Both the position numbers and the translations under genes were made by a program. Positions 48,035 through 57,134 of a stretch of 64,000 bases of DNA are shown here, in pieces. Positions within the stretch are counted from its first letter, which is position 1. Each line of letters begins with the position of its first letter. The DNA is from Pedobacter frigiditerrae. GTDB taxonomy: Bacteria; Bacteroidota; Bacteroidia; Sphingobacteriales; Sphingobacteriaceae. The stretch spans positions 1 to 64,000 of the forward strand of contig NZ_SJSK01000008.1 of NCBI RefSeq assembly GCF_004331645.1. Direction: 5' to 3'. A model generated the notes under the pieces. That model ran no database searches and had not been told where the DNA came from. It worked only from the letters and a program-made list of their open reading frames with translations.

Positions 48035-49402
48035 TTATTTATTTGGAACTTCTTGTCCTGCAACAATTAGAGTACCTTGAGAGTATTTCTCATCATGTTG
48101 ACTTGCATCCAAACCTTCTTCTTCTTCTTCAGAAGTTACGCGGATTGGTTGAACTAAGTTGATTAATTTGAAGATGATGAAAGACACAACAAAACTAAAT
48201 ATGATTACAATTACAGCTCCTTTTAATTGTGTAAAGAAGAATGTTGGATTGCCATAGAACAAACCATCAGCACCTGCAGTATTTACAGTTTTAGTTGCAA
48301 ATACGCCAGTTAATAACATACCAACTATACCACCAACACCGTGACAAGGAAACACATCTAAAGTATCATCTAAACTAGTTTTTTGTTTCCAAGAAACAAC
48401 AAGGTTAGAGATCACAGCAGCAATTGCACCGATAAATATACTTGAAGGAATGCTTACAAAACCAGCACCCGGAGTAATAGCAACTAAACCTACAACCGCA
48501 CCAATACAAAATCCTAATACAGAAGGTTTTTTACCTCTAGCTACATCAAAAAACATCCATGATAAACCAGCAGCACCCGCCGCAGTATTAGTAGTAATGA
48601 AAGATGAAACAGCTAAGCTACCAGCTCCAACAGCAGAACCTGCATTGAAACCGAACCAACCGAACCATAATAAACCTGTACCAATTAATACATAAGGAAT
48701 ATTAGCAGGTGGAACTTCTTTATGCTCTAAGTGAGATTTTCTACGTTTTAAAACCAAAGCACCAGCTAATGCAGCCATACCAGCAGAAATGTGAACTACT
48801 GTACCACCAGCAAAATCCAAAACTCCCATTTTAAATAAGAAGCCATCTGGGTGCCATGTCCAATGCGCTAATGGAGAATACACCAATAAAGCGAATAACA
48901 CAATAAATAAAATATATGAAGTAAAGCGAATACGCTCAGCTACAGCACCAACTACTAAACCTGGTGTGATAATAGCAAACATTAATTGGAAAACAGCAAA
49001 CAATGAAAGTGGAATTGTTGCAGCTAAGCTCCAAGATGGTCCAGAATTTACACCTTGAAAAAAGAAGAATGTTCTAGGATCACCAATAAAACCTCCAATT
49101 GAAGTTCCAAAAGCCAAACTAAAACCAACTACAACCCAAAGAACAGTAATTACACCTGCGGCAACTACACTTTTGATCATTGTTGAAAGAACATTTTTAC
49201 GATGAACCATTCCTCCGTAAAAAAATGCAAGTCCTGGTGTCATTAAAAATACAAGAGCCGCAGCTACTAGCATGAAAGCAATATCAGCAGCATTGTACTT
49301 TCCTTCATCAAAATTTGGAAGTAAAGGAATGAAAAGTGCGAAGATTGCAACTACCATTAAAATCACAAATGGAGCGTACTGTTTAAATAAAATTTTACCC
49401 AT
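48035..49402 (-). CDS. amt: Ammonium transporter Amt
   Basis: 455-residue membrane channel for ammonium with 11 expected helices. Typical features: MLVAAALVFLMTPGLAFFYGGMVHRKN in the first core helices (about 38-70), the twin-histidine pore with HISAGMAAL and FPCHGVGGIVGML, and a polar C-terminal tail. The predicted N-terminus has a hydrophobic helix (about 12-32). No GlnK (PII) gene is next to it. The downstream gene is a porin. Nitrogen control is expected, but I see no clear site upstream. Confidence 0.93.
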   Translation of the reverse strand: MGKILFKQYAPFVILMVVAIFALFIPLLPNFDEGKYNAADIAFMLVAAALVFLMTPGLAFFYGGMVHRKNVLSTMIKSVVAAGVITVLWVVVGFSLAFGTSIGGFIGDPRTFFFFQGVNSGPSWSLAATIPLSLFAVFQLMFAIITPGLVVGAVAERIRFTSYILFIVLFALLVYSPLAHWTWHPDGFLFKMGVLDFAGGTVVHISAGMAALAGALVLKRRKSHLEHKEVPPANIPYVLIGTGLLWFGWFGFNAGSAVGAGSLAVSSFITTNTAAGAAGLSWMFFDVARGKKPSVLGFCIGAVVGLVAITPGAGFVSIPSSIFIGAIAAVISNLVVSWKQKTSLDDTLDVFPCHGVGGIVGMLLTGVFATKTVNTAGADGLFYGNPTFFFTQLKGAVIVIIFSFVVSFIIFKLINLVQPIRVTSEEEEEGLDASQHDEKYSQGTLIVAGQEVPNK

Positions 49403-49714
49403 AATTTTTAGTGTTTGCGTTATTATTTTGATTAATTTCCTAAAACTAGTAATAAATTTTTAAATATTACCATAAATTTTAATCAAAAATGTAAAAACAC
49501 ACTAAAAAAATAAAACAAAAGCGAAAATTACCACCAAACGACACATTTTTAAGTAAAACACAATAAAATGAAAGCATTTTTTCTTAAAAATTGCTAATTT
49601 TTACAAAATTAATGACCGAAAACGCTCACAATTACGAAAAATGCAAAAAACAGAGCATTTTTAAACCTTAATTTATGACAATCCAATTATTGCCAGATTA
49701 CGTAGATTTGATTT
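49403..49714. other. Divergent spacer between amt and the SRPBCC gene
   Basis: About 310 bp of AT-rich sequence with many A runs. It has no open frame and no hairpin. A TAGATTTG element at 49703-49710 precedes the SRPBCC start by 4 nt. The promoter of amt must lie on the minus strand here but I cannot identify it. Confidence 0.5.
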
Positions 49715-50188
49715 ATGAAATCACACCAAATTATCTTCACACAAAATCTGCCAATTCCACTTTCTGCTGCTTGGGATTTTTTCTCAAGCCCAGCAAATCT
49801 TGCTGAAATAACACCAAACGACATGGAGTTTATTGTTACATCGGCAGGTAGCGAAGGCAAAATGTACCCTGGTATGATTATCACCTATAAGGTTTCACCT
49901 TTGTTTGGAGTTCATTTAAACTGGATGACAGAAATAACTCAAGTAGAACCCGAAAAGTATTTTATTGACGAGCAACGTTTCGGACCTTTTAAGTTTTGGC
50001 ATCATCAACATCACTTTAAAACAATAGATGGTGGTGTAGAAATGACAGATATTTTAACTTACGGCTTGCCTCTTGGGTTTTTAGGCGGAATAGCGCACAG
50101 CATTACGGTAAAAAATAAAATCAAGCAGATATTTATTTTTAGAGAGAAAAAGGTAGTTGAGTTGTTTGGACTGTATAAAGAGAAATAA
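49715..50188 (+). CDS. SRPBCC (START-like) ligand-binding protein
   Basis: 157 residues of the SRPBCC/coenzyme Q-binding-like fold: a first strand IIFTQNLPIPLSAAWDFFSSP, then NLAEITPNDMEFIV, and later HLNWMTEIT, FIDEQRFGPFKFWHHQHHF and VEMTDILTYGLPLG. It ends in a long helix. The family binds hydrophobic ligands in a cavity; the ligand is unknown. Its -7-like element TAGATTTG ends 4 nt before the ATG, so the message may be leaderless. Confidence 0.85.
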   Translation: MKSHQIIFTQNLPIPLSAAWDFFSSPANLAEITPNDMEFIVTSAGSEGKMYPGMIITYKVSPLFGVHLNWMTEITQVEPEKYFIDEQRFGPFKFWHHQHHFKTIDGGVEMTDILTYGLPLGFLGGIAHSITVKNKIKQIFIFREKKVVELFGLYKEK

Positions 50189-50218
50189 AAATTACCTTAT
50201 TGCCAAATTGCTGAAGTG

Positions 50219-51190
50219 TTAGATTGTTGAATTGTTAACCATACCAACTTCATACATCGAGCCTTGTTGCACGCCCCTTCTTTCAATTTCCTTATCTATA
50301 TAAGTTTGTATAGCAGATTTATTTAAACCCCAATTTGGCGCAATTAATAAATCCCAATCAGAAATACCGAATAAACGTTGTATAACAATATCTGGTCTTA
50401 ACAAAGGAATTAACTCGCAAAGCAAATCGGTATATTCTTCTAATGTAAAAAGCTTAAAAGGGTTCTTCTTAAACTTTGCCCCCATGATAGAGCCTTCCAC
50501 AATGTGTAAATGATGAAATTTCACAAATTTGATTTGCGGGAAACGGTTAATCTCGTGAATATAGCCATACATCATCTCTCTAGTTTCCCAGGGAAAGCCG
50601 AAAATTGTATGCACACATAAGTCTAGTTTAGAGTCCTTTAACAGCTCAACAGCCTCTACAAACTCCGCATGACTACAACCCCTATTTATCTGGTTAAGGG
50701 TTTCATCATATATAGATTCCATTCCCATCTCTAAATCGACATCAAAACGATCGGTATAACTTTCTAATAAAGCTACCTTCTCTGCGTCAATACAATCTGG
50801 TCTTGTGCCCACAGAAAAACCAACCACATCTTCAGTATTTATAGATAATGCTTCATCGTACATCATCTTTAAATAATGTGTTGGCGCATAGGTATTGGTA
50901 TTGGGTTGAAAATAAACAATGTATTTATCTGCCTTATAAGAAGTTTTAGCCCTTCTCATCCCTTCCTCCAATTGCTCTTTGATAGTTGGCAACTTTCGTG
51001 AAGGCTCTGGCGTAAAGGAATCTACATTACAATAGGTACAACCGCCATAACCTTTACTGCCATCGCGATTTGGACAAGTAAAACCCCCATCTACAATTAC
51101 CTTAAATACACGCTGACCGTTATATTTTTCACGTAAATGAATGCCATAACCTTTATAACCTTTTATACCCGAATCTAATGCAGTTCCCAT
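50219..51190 (-). CDS. TIGR01212 family radical SAM protein (YhcC-like)
   Basis: 323 residues. The iron-sulfur ligands are Cys39, Cys51 and Cys54 in CPNRDGSKGYGGCTYC, the unusual spacing of the TIGR01212/YhcC group. Other conserved segments are YIVYFQPNTNTYAP, VGFSVGTRPDCI, ELGLES-type MGMESIYDETL and HTIFGFPWETREMM. The substrate of this family is unknown. It is a single gene on the minus strand. Confidence 0.92.
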   Translation of the reverse strand: MGTALDSGIKGYKGYGIHLREKYNGQRVFKVIVDGGFTCPNRDGSKGYGGCTYCNVDSFTPEPSRKLPTIKEQLEEGMRRAKTSYKADKYIVYFQPNTNTYAPTHYLKMMYDEALSINTEDVVGFSVGTRPDCIDAEKVALLESYTDRFDVDLEMGMESIYDETLNQINRGCSHAEFVEAVELLKDSKLDLCVHTIFGFPWETREMMYGYIHEINRFPQIKFVKFHHLHIVEGSIMGAKFKKNPFKLFTLEEYTDLLCELIPLLRPDIVIQRLFGISDWDLLIAPNWGLNKSAIQTYIDKEIERRGVQQGSMYEVGMVNNSTI

Positions 51191-51345
51191 TGGTTACAAA
51201 GATAAGGATTTTTAGGAGCTTAATTGTCTTGAATAGGATTTTGAAGATGAGATGATTATAGGATTAAAGTTTCAAGACAATTAGAAAAGAAGTGACAGCA
51301 CAGCTATTTAAGTTAACGAAACCCGATCACAACCAAAACCCTCTT

Positions 51346-51370
51346 TGTCATGCTGAGCCGGTCGAAGCAC
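51346..51370. repeat. Short repeat word of the TCATGCTGAGC-GTCGAAG type
   Basis: TGTCATGCTGAGCCGGTCGAAG lies in the spacer upstream of the radical SAM gene. A related word in the other orientation (CCTTCGACTTCGCTCAGGA) is at about 35032-35050. Such words are common in Bacteroidota intergenic DNA. The small frame through it is not a gene. Confidence 0.5.
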
Positions 51371-51500
51371 AAAATGATTGGAGTGAAGAGCGGGGTTATC
51401 CAAGGCCATCAGTACTGCACTGCAACCACTTTTGTAAAACAAAAAAGGACGACAAGAAACTAATCTCATCATCCTTTATCCTACTAATCCTTAAATCGTT

Positions 51501-52922
51501 CTAATCTTGAGCCTCTTTAGGTTTAGTCATATAATATACTGGAATACCGATTAACATGATTAAAACACCCCAACCACAAGTGCTGGTTTTAGTAATTAAT
51601 AATCCTATTGAAACCGCAGTTGCTACAATTATATATATAAAAGGTAAAACTGGGTAACCAAACGCTTTATAAGGACGTTCGGCATTTGGCATTTTTCTTC
51701 TCAAAATAAAAATTCCGTATATAGTTAATATATAGAATATCAATACGATGATAATTACAAAATCAAGTAGTGCTCCATACTGGCCAGTTAAACATAAGAG
51801 TGACGCCCAAATACCTTGTGCCCATAATGCCCACTCAGGAACATTAAACTTATTTAAGTTACTTGCTTTTTTAAAGAATAAACCATCTTTAGACATGGTA
51901 TAATAAACCCTTGCCCCAGCCATGATCAATCCATTATTACAAGCAAAGGTTGATATCATGATCATCACTGCAATGATGATAGTTCCAATATTACCGAAAA
52001 TATATTGCGCCGCAGCAACAGCTACTCTATCTGATGGTGCATTTGCAATTTCATTAAGAGGCATAACCGCAACATACATCACATTGGCCAAAATATAAAT
52101 TACACTTACAATTAAAGTCCCTAAGAATAAACTTAAACCAACATTACGTTGAGGGTTTTTAATCTCACCAGCAATAAAGGTTACACCGTTCCAAGCATCA
52201 CTACTAAATAATGAACCCACCATAGACGCTACAATGCCAGACATCAAAGCCGTACCACCAATACTTACCCATGATGCAGAACTTGCATCGAACATTTTAG
52301 AATCCCAAGCGTTAGTCCAATTAGCATTCCAAACATCAGCTTTTGCTGCTAATGTTAGCCCAAAGATAATTAAGCCAAATAGCGATAGGATTTTAATAAT
52401 GGTTAAGAAGGTTTGAAGCATTTTGCTATCCTTAACCCCCCTTGTATTAATATAAGTTAACAACACAATGGTAACGATAGAAACTAATTGAGCGGCATTT
52501 AACTGGAAAGAACCTGCCTCATACAAAATGTTTTCATTACTTAATGGCGGATATAAATAAGCGGCAAATTTCGCAAATGCCACTCCAACTGCGGCGATTG
52601 TTCCCGTTTGAATTACAGCAAAGAAACTCCAACCATATAAAAAAGCAATTAACTTATTGTATGCTTCCTTTAAATAAACATACTGACCACCAGCTTTTGG
52701 AAACATGGCACTTAACTCACCGTAACTAACTGCAGCAATCATGGTAATTACAGCAGTAAGCACCCAGATTAGAATTAGCCAGCCAGCAGAGCCAACTTGC
52801 CTGGTTATATCTGCACTTACTATAAATATTCCCGATCCTATCATCGAGCCTACAACTAGCATTGTGCCATCAAATAGGCCAAGCTCTCTCTTAAAAGACC
52901 CCTCTTCTTTTTGGTTTTCCAT
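51501..52922 (-). CDS. APC family amino acid permease
   Basis: 473 residues, about 12 hydrophobic helices. The first helix has the unwound glycine motif VGSMIGSGIF (about 22-31), the APC signature for substrate binding, and the second has SYGELSAMFPKAGGQYVYL. It exchanges or imports amino acids across the inner membrane. Substrate not determinable. It is single, divergent from the pyrophosphatase gene and close to a second APC gene at 55531. Confidence 0.88.
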   Translation of the reverse strand: MENQKEEGSFKRELGLFDGTMLVVGSMIGSGIFIVSADITRQVGSAGWLILIWVLTAVITMIAAVSYGELSAMFPKAGGQYVYLKEAYNKLIAFLYGWSFFAVIQTGTIAAVGVAFAKFAAYLYPPLSNENILYEAGSFQLNAAQLVSIVTIVLLTYINTRGVKDSKMLQTFLTIIKILSLFGLIIFGLTLAAKADVWNANWTNAWDSKMFDASSASWVSIGGTALMSGIVASMVGSLFSSDAWNGVTFIAGEIKNPQRNVGLSLFLGTLIVSVIYILANVMYVAVMPLNEIANAPSDRVAVAAAQYIFGNIGTIIIAVMIMISTFACNNGLIMAGARVYYTMSKDGLFFKKASNLNKFNVPEWALWAQGIWASLLCLTGQYGALLDFVIIIVLIFYILTIYGIFILRRKMPNAERPYKAFGYPVLPFIYIIVATAVSIGLLITKTSTCGWGVLIMLIGIPVYYMTKPKEAQD

Positions 52923-53151
52923 ATTTAGTTAATTTGTTTAGTTTATTTAGCTTTATATTGGACTAAGATATATTAAATTACAAGTAAAAAAAATAGTCGT
53001 AAACGTTCTCTTTGCAACAATATTATTCAAAAAGAAAAAATGTTAACAATCAATTTGCTAAAAATTTGGTTATTAGCTAAACACGCTTATTTTTGTTCTC
53101 CTTGTATTATTTTCAATCTGCAACTAAACAACCAAAATATAAATTTAAACT

Positions 53152-55416
53152 ATGGATTTTCTACAAAACAATTTAATCTACTCGATTCCTCTTCTGGGAA
53201 TCATCGGCATTCTGGTCATGGCCGTGAAAAGTGCATGGGTAAACAAACAAGACGCAGGTGATGCAAACATGCAAGAACTTGCTGGCTACATTGCCGATGG
53301 CGCAATGGCCTTTTTAAAAGCAGAATGGAAAGTATTGAGCATTTTTGCAGTTTTTACTGCTGCGCTTTTGGCGTACTCTGGTACTATAACTGAAATTAAC
53401 GGTGTTCCTATGCATTCAAGCTGGATCATTTCTATCGCTTTCTTAATTGGTGCTTTTTTCTCAGCACTTGCTGGATATATTGGAATGAAAGCAGCTACAA
53501 AAGCTAACGTGCGTACTACACAAGCTGCTAGAACTAGTTTAAAACAAGCGCTTAAAGTAAGTTTTACAGGTGGAACAGTAATGGGACTTGGGGTTGCTGG
53601 TTTAGCCGTTTTAGGCCTAGGCGGTTTATTTATTGTTTTCTTATCTTATTTTGATGTTGTCGGAACTGATGGAGCCGTGAGCGTAGTAAATATGAAAACC
53701 GCAATTGAAGTTTTAACAGGATTCTCTCTTGGGGCAGAATCAATTGCTTTATTTGCCCGAGTTGGTGGTGGTATTTATACTAAAGCTGCCGATGTTGGCG
53801 CAGATTTAGTAGGTAAGGTGGAAGCTGGTATTCCTGAAGATGACGTTCGCAACCCTGCAACAATTGCAGATAACGTAGGTGATAACGTGGGTGATGTTGC
53901 GGGTATGGGTGCCGATTTATTTGGTTCGTATGTTGCAACTATCTTAGCAACTATGGTATTAGGACAAGAAATTACCGTTACTGATAAATTTGGTGGTATG
54001 TCTCCTATCCTTTTACCAATGGTAATTTGTGGCCTAGGCATTATCTTTTCTATTATCGGAACTTGGTTTGTAACCATAAAGGATGAAAAATCTAATGTTC
54101 AAACTGCACTAAACCTAGGAAATTGGTCATCTATTTTAATAACTGCTATTTCCTCATTCTTTATTGTTAAATGGATGTTGCCCGAAACCTTAAACCTTCG
54201 TGGTTATGAGTTTTCTAGTATGAATGTTTTTTATGCAATCATGGTTGGTTTAGTAGTAGGTACAATCATGAGTATCGTAACTGAGTATTATACCGCTATG
54301 GGAAAAGCACCAGTTAATTCAATTATCCAACAATCTTCTACAGGTCACGCAACTAATATCATCGCAGGTTTATCAGTTGGTATGAAATCTACGGTTATTC
54401 CGATTTTGGTTTTAGCTGGCGGTATCATGTCTTCTTATTACTTTGCAGGACTATATGGTGTAGCTATTGCAGCAGCTGGAATGATGGCAACTACTGCCAT
54501 GCAATTAGCAATTGATGCTTTTGGCCCAATTGCAGACAACGCAGGCGGTATCGCAGAAATGAGCCAGTTACCTCCAGAAGTTCGTGAACGTACAGATAAT
54601 TTAGATGCGGTTGGTAATACAACTGCGGCTACTGGAAAAGGATTTGCTATTGCTTCGGCAGCTTTAACTTCTTTGGCATTATTTGCAGCTTTTGTAGGCA
54701 TTGCTGGTATTTCAGCAATTGATATTTACAAAGCACCAGTTTTAGCTGGTTTATTTGTAGGTGGGATGATTCCATTTGTATTCTCTGCATTGTGTATTCA
54801 GGCTGTTGGTAAAGCAGCAATGGATATGGTACAAGAGGTTCGTCGCCAGTTCCGCGAAATCCCTGGAATCATGGAATATAAAGCGAAACCAGAATACGAA
54901 AAATGTGTAGCTATTTCTACCAAGGCTTCCATTCGTGAAATGATGTTACCTGGTGCCATTGCCTTAATTACACCAGTTGTTGTTGGGTTTGTTTTTGGCC
55001 CAGAGGTTTTAGGCGGTTTATTAGCAGGTGTAACTGTGTGTGGTGTATTGATGGGTATTTTCCAATCAAACGCAGGTGGAGCTTGGGATAATGCTAAAAA
55101 GTCATTCGAAAAAGGAGTAGAAATCAATGGTGAGATGTATTACAAAAAATCAGAACCACACAAAGCTTCTGTAACTGGAGATACTGTTGGCGATCCATTT
55201 AAAGATACATCAGGCCCTTCAATGAACATCTTGATCAAACTAATGTCGATTGTTTCATTGGTTATTGCACCTTACATTGCAATCAGTAGCACTAGCGACA
55301 CAAATGTTAAAGAACAAGTAATAAAAGAGGTTAGAATCATCAAAACTGTTGATTCTTTAGGCAATGAAAAGATAGATACTATTAAAAACGACGTAGACAC
55401 GATTACAAATCGTTAG
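53152..55416 (+). CDS. hppA: Membrane-bound ion-pumping pyrophosphatase, K+-dependent type
   Basis: 754 residues, about 16 membrane helices. It couples hydrolysis of pyrophosphate to H+ or Na+ transport. The catalytic region has GGGIYTKAADVGADLVGKVE and then IPEDDVRNPATIADNVGDNVG, with the metal-binding aspartates of DNVGDNVGD; a second acidic site lies in DAFGPIADNAGGIAEM. The sequence GNTTAATGKG has Ala where K+-independent enzymes have Lys, so K+ dependence is expected. The C-terminal tail of about 40 residues after the last helix (KEVRIIKTVDSLG) is unusual. A terminator follows at 55436. Confidence 0.93.
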   Translation: MDFLQNNLIYSIPLLGIIGILVMAVKSAWVNKQDAGDANMQELAGYIADGAMAFLKAEWKVLSIFAVFTAALLAYSGTITEINGVPMHSSWIISIAFLIGAFFSALAGYIGMKAATKANVRTTQAARTSLKQALKVSFTGGTVMGLGVAGLAVLGLGGLFIVFLSYFDVVGTDGAVSVVNMKTAIEVLTGFSLGAESIALFARVGGGIYTKAADVGADLVGKVEAGIPEDDVRNPATIADNVGDNVGDVAGMGADLFGSYVATILATMVLGQEITVTDKFGGMSPILLPMVICGLGIIFSIIGTWFVTIKDEKSNVQTALNLGNWSSILITAISSFFIVKWMLPETLNLRGYEFSSMNVFYAIMVGLVVGTIMSIVTEYYTAMGKAPVNSIIQQSSTGHATNIIAGLSVGMKSTVIPILVLAGGIMSSYYFAGLYGVAIAAAGMMATTAMQLAIDAFGPIADNAGGIAEMSQLPPEVRERTDNLDAVGNTTAATGKGFAIASAALTSLALFAAFVGIAGISAIDIYKAPVLAGLFVGGMIPFVFSALCIQAVGKAAMDMVQEVRRQFREIPGIMEYKAKPEYEKCVAISTKASIREMMLPGAIALITPVVVGFVFGPEVLGGLLAGVTVCGVLMGIFQSNAGGAWDNAKKSFEKGVEINGEMYYKKSEPHKASVTGDTVGDPFKDTSGPSMNILIKLMSIVSLVIAPYIAISSTSDTNVKEQVIKEVRIIKTVDSLGNEKIDTIKNDVDTITNR

Positions 55417-55435
55417 TTAAATCATAAATGTTACT

Positions 55436-55472
55436 AAATAAAGGGGGTTTTGAATAAAAATCCCCTTTATTT
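55436..55472 (+). terminator. Terminator of the pyrophosphatase gene
   Basis: AAATAAAGGGG (55436-55446) and CCCCTTTATTT (55462-55472) pair, with further T-A pairs inside (TTTT with AAAA). It ends in a T-rich tail (TTTATTTTTAAA). Confidence 0.85.
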
Positions 55473-55530
55473 TTAAATTAATTTTATTTAGGTTTGGGAT
55501 TGAATTTTAAAACTAAACAAAAACTAACAC

Positions 55531-57015
55531 ATGAGTTTATTTATTAAAAAACCTATGCACTTATTGCTTGAAGAAGCAGGTGAGTCGGGTAAAGGTTTAA
55601 AACGGACTTTAAGTGCTGGTGCTTTAGTTGCTTTAGGTATTGGAGCAATTATTGGAGCAGGCTTATTTGTACGTACTGCTGCAGCGGCAGCCCAAAATGC
55701 TGGTCCATCTGTAACAATTGGTTTTATCATTGCCGCTATAGGTTGTGCTTTAGCTGGTTTATGTTATGCAGAATTATCTTCTTCTATTCCAATTTCTGGT
55801 AGTGCATACACTTATACTTATGCTACCATGGGCGAGTTAATGGCTTGGGTAATTGGATGGGATTTAGTACTTGAATATGCAGTTGGTGCTGCAACAGTAG
55901 GTATCGCTTGGAGCGAATACTTAAATAAACTCTTGGTCGAAGTATTACATGTATCTCCCATACCGTATGAATGGTGTCACTCACCATTTCAAACACATGC
56001 TGAAGGTACAGTAAGTGGAATTATGAATGTTCCTGCGCTATTCATTGTTGTTTTATTAAGCTTATTATTAATTAAAGGAACGTCAGAATCAGCATTTGTA
56101 AATGGTATTATCGTTATTACTAAAGTAGCGATTGTAATATTAATCATCATTTTAGGATGGGGTTTTATCAATGCTCAAAATCACGTTCCTTACATTCCAG
56201 AGGCTACTACATATGTAGATCACGCTGGTGTAAGTCATAGTTACGGCGGAATCATGGGTATTCTCGGGGCCGCCGGCACAGTGTTCTTTGCTTTTATTGG
56301 CTTTGATGCTGTAAGTACTGCTGCACAAGAAACTAAAAACCCTAAAACGGCAATGCCAATTGGAATTTTAGGCTCGTTAGCTGTTTGTACTGTTCTTTAT
56401 ATCTTATTTGCTCATGTATTAACAGGAATGGCTCCAGTAGATTTCTTTAGAACTAAAGGAGGTGAAGCATCTGTTGTGGCAGCAATTATCGATTACATGC
56501 CTGGTTATGGTTGGTTAGCAAAATTAGTTACAGTGGCTATTTTAGCTGGCTTCTCATCAGTTATCTTGGTAATGCTTTTAGGTCAGAGTCGTGTATTTTA
56601 CTCAATGAGTAAAGATGGTTTATTACCTAAAATGTTTAGCGAATTACACCCTAAATATCAAACTCCATACAAAGCAAACTTATTTATATTAGTTTTAGTA
56701 GGCTTATTTGCTGGCTTTATTCCTGGAGATATTGTAGGTGACATGACTAGTATTGGTACTTTATTTGCCTTTATGTTAGTTTGTATTGCAGTAATTATCT
56801 TAAGAAAAACTGACCCAGATTTGCCTCGTCAATTTAAAACTCCTTGGGTACCATTTGTACCTATTTTAGGTGTTTTAGTATGTGGAGCAATGATATTTGG
56901 TTTAGGCTGGACTAACTGGTTAAGATTATTCGGTTGGTTAGCTTTAGGCTTTATCATTTACTTTGGCTATAGCAAAAGAAACTCATACTTAAATAATCCT
57001 AATAGACCACGTTAA
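55531..57015 (+). CDS. APC family cationic amino acid permease (YfnA-like)
   Basis: 494 residues, about 12 helices. The N-terminal LKRTLSAGALVALGIGAIIGAGLFV gives the GAIIGAGLF unwound motif; GWDLVLEYAVGAATVGIAWSEYL in two parts is typical of the cationic amino acid transporter subgroup. The FFAFIGFDAVSTAAQETKNP segment is another hallmark. It is a second permease next to the one at 51501, on the opposite strand, with the pyrophosphatase between. Substrate probably amino acids; exact one unknown. Confidence 0.88.
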   Translation: MSLFIKKPMHLLLEEAGESGKGLKRTLSAGALVALGIGAIIGAGLFVRTAAAAAQNAGPSVTIGFIIAAIGCALAGLCYAELSSSIPISGSAYTYTYATMGELMAWVIGWDLVLEYAVGAATVGIAWSEYLNKLLVEVLHVSPIPYEWCHSPFQTHAEGTVSGIMNVPALFIVVLLSLLLIKGTSESAFVNGIIVITKVAIVILIIILGWGFINAQNHVPYIPEATTYVDHAGVSHSYGGIMGILGAAGTVFFAFIGFDAVSTAAQETKNPKTAMPIGILGSLAVCTVLYILFAHVLTGMAPVDFFRTKGGEASVVAAIIDYMPGYGWLAKLVTVAILAGFSSVILVMLLGQSRVFYSMSKDGLLPKMFSELHPKYQTPYKANLFILVLVGLFAGFIPGDIVGDMTSIGTLFAFMLVCIAVIILRKTDPDLPRQFKTPWVPFVPILGVLVCGAMIFGLGWTNWLRLFGWLALGFIIYFGYSKRNSYLNNPNRPR

Positions 57016-57036
57016 GATTCTTTATAAATAACAAAA

Positions 57037-57065
57037 AAGCCTCCTGATATTTAATCGGGGGGCTT
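57037..57065 (+). terminator. Terminator of the APC permease gene
   Basis: AAGCCTCCTGAT and ATCGGGGGGCTT pair with two mismatches or wobble pairs around a 5-nt loop, with CTTTGTTT following. Confidence 0.75.
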
Positions 57066-57134
57066 CTTTGTTTAAAACCTGAACATCTCCCCCCTACTTT
57101 ACAAATAAAAATTACCTTTGCACAAAAAAATAAA

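Noticed and set aside
51292..51504. A 70-codon frame upstream of the TIGR01212 radical SAM gene.
   Set aside because: It translates a known type of intergenic repeat word (TGTCATGCTGAGC-GTCGAAG) and has no other support.
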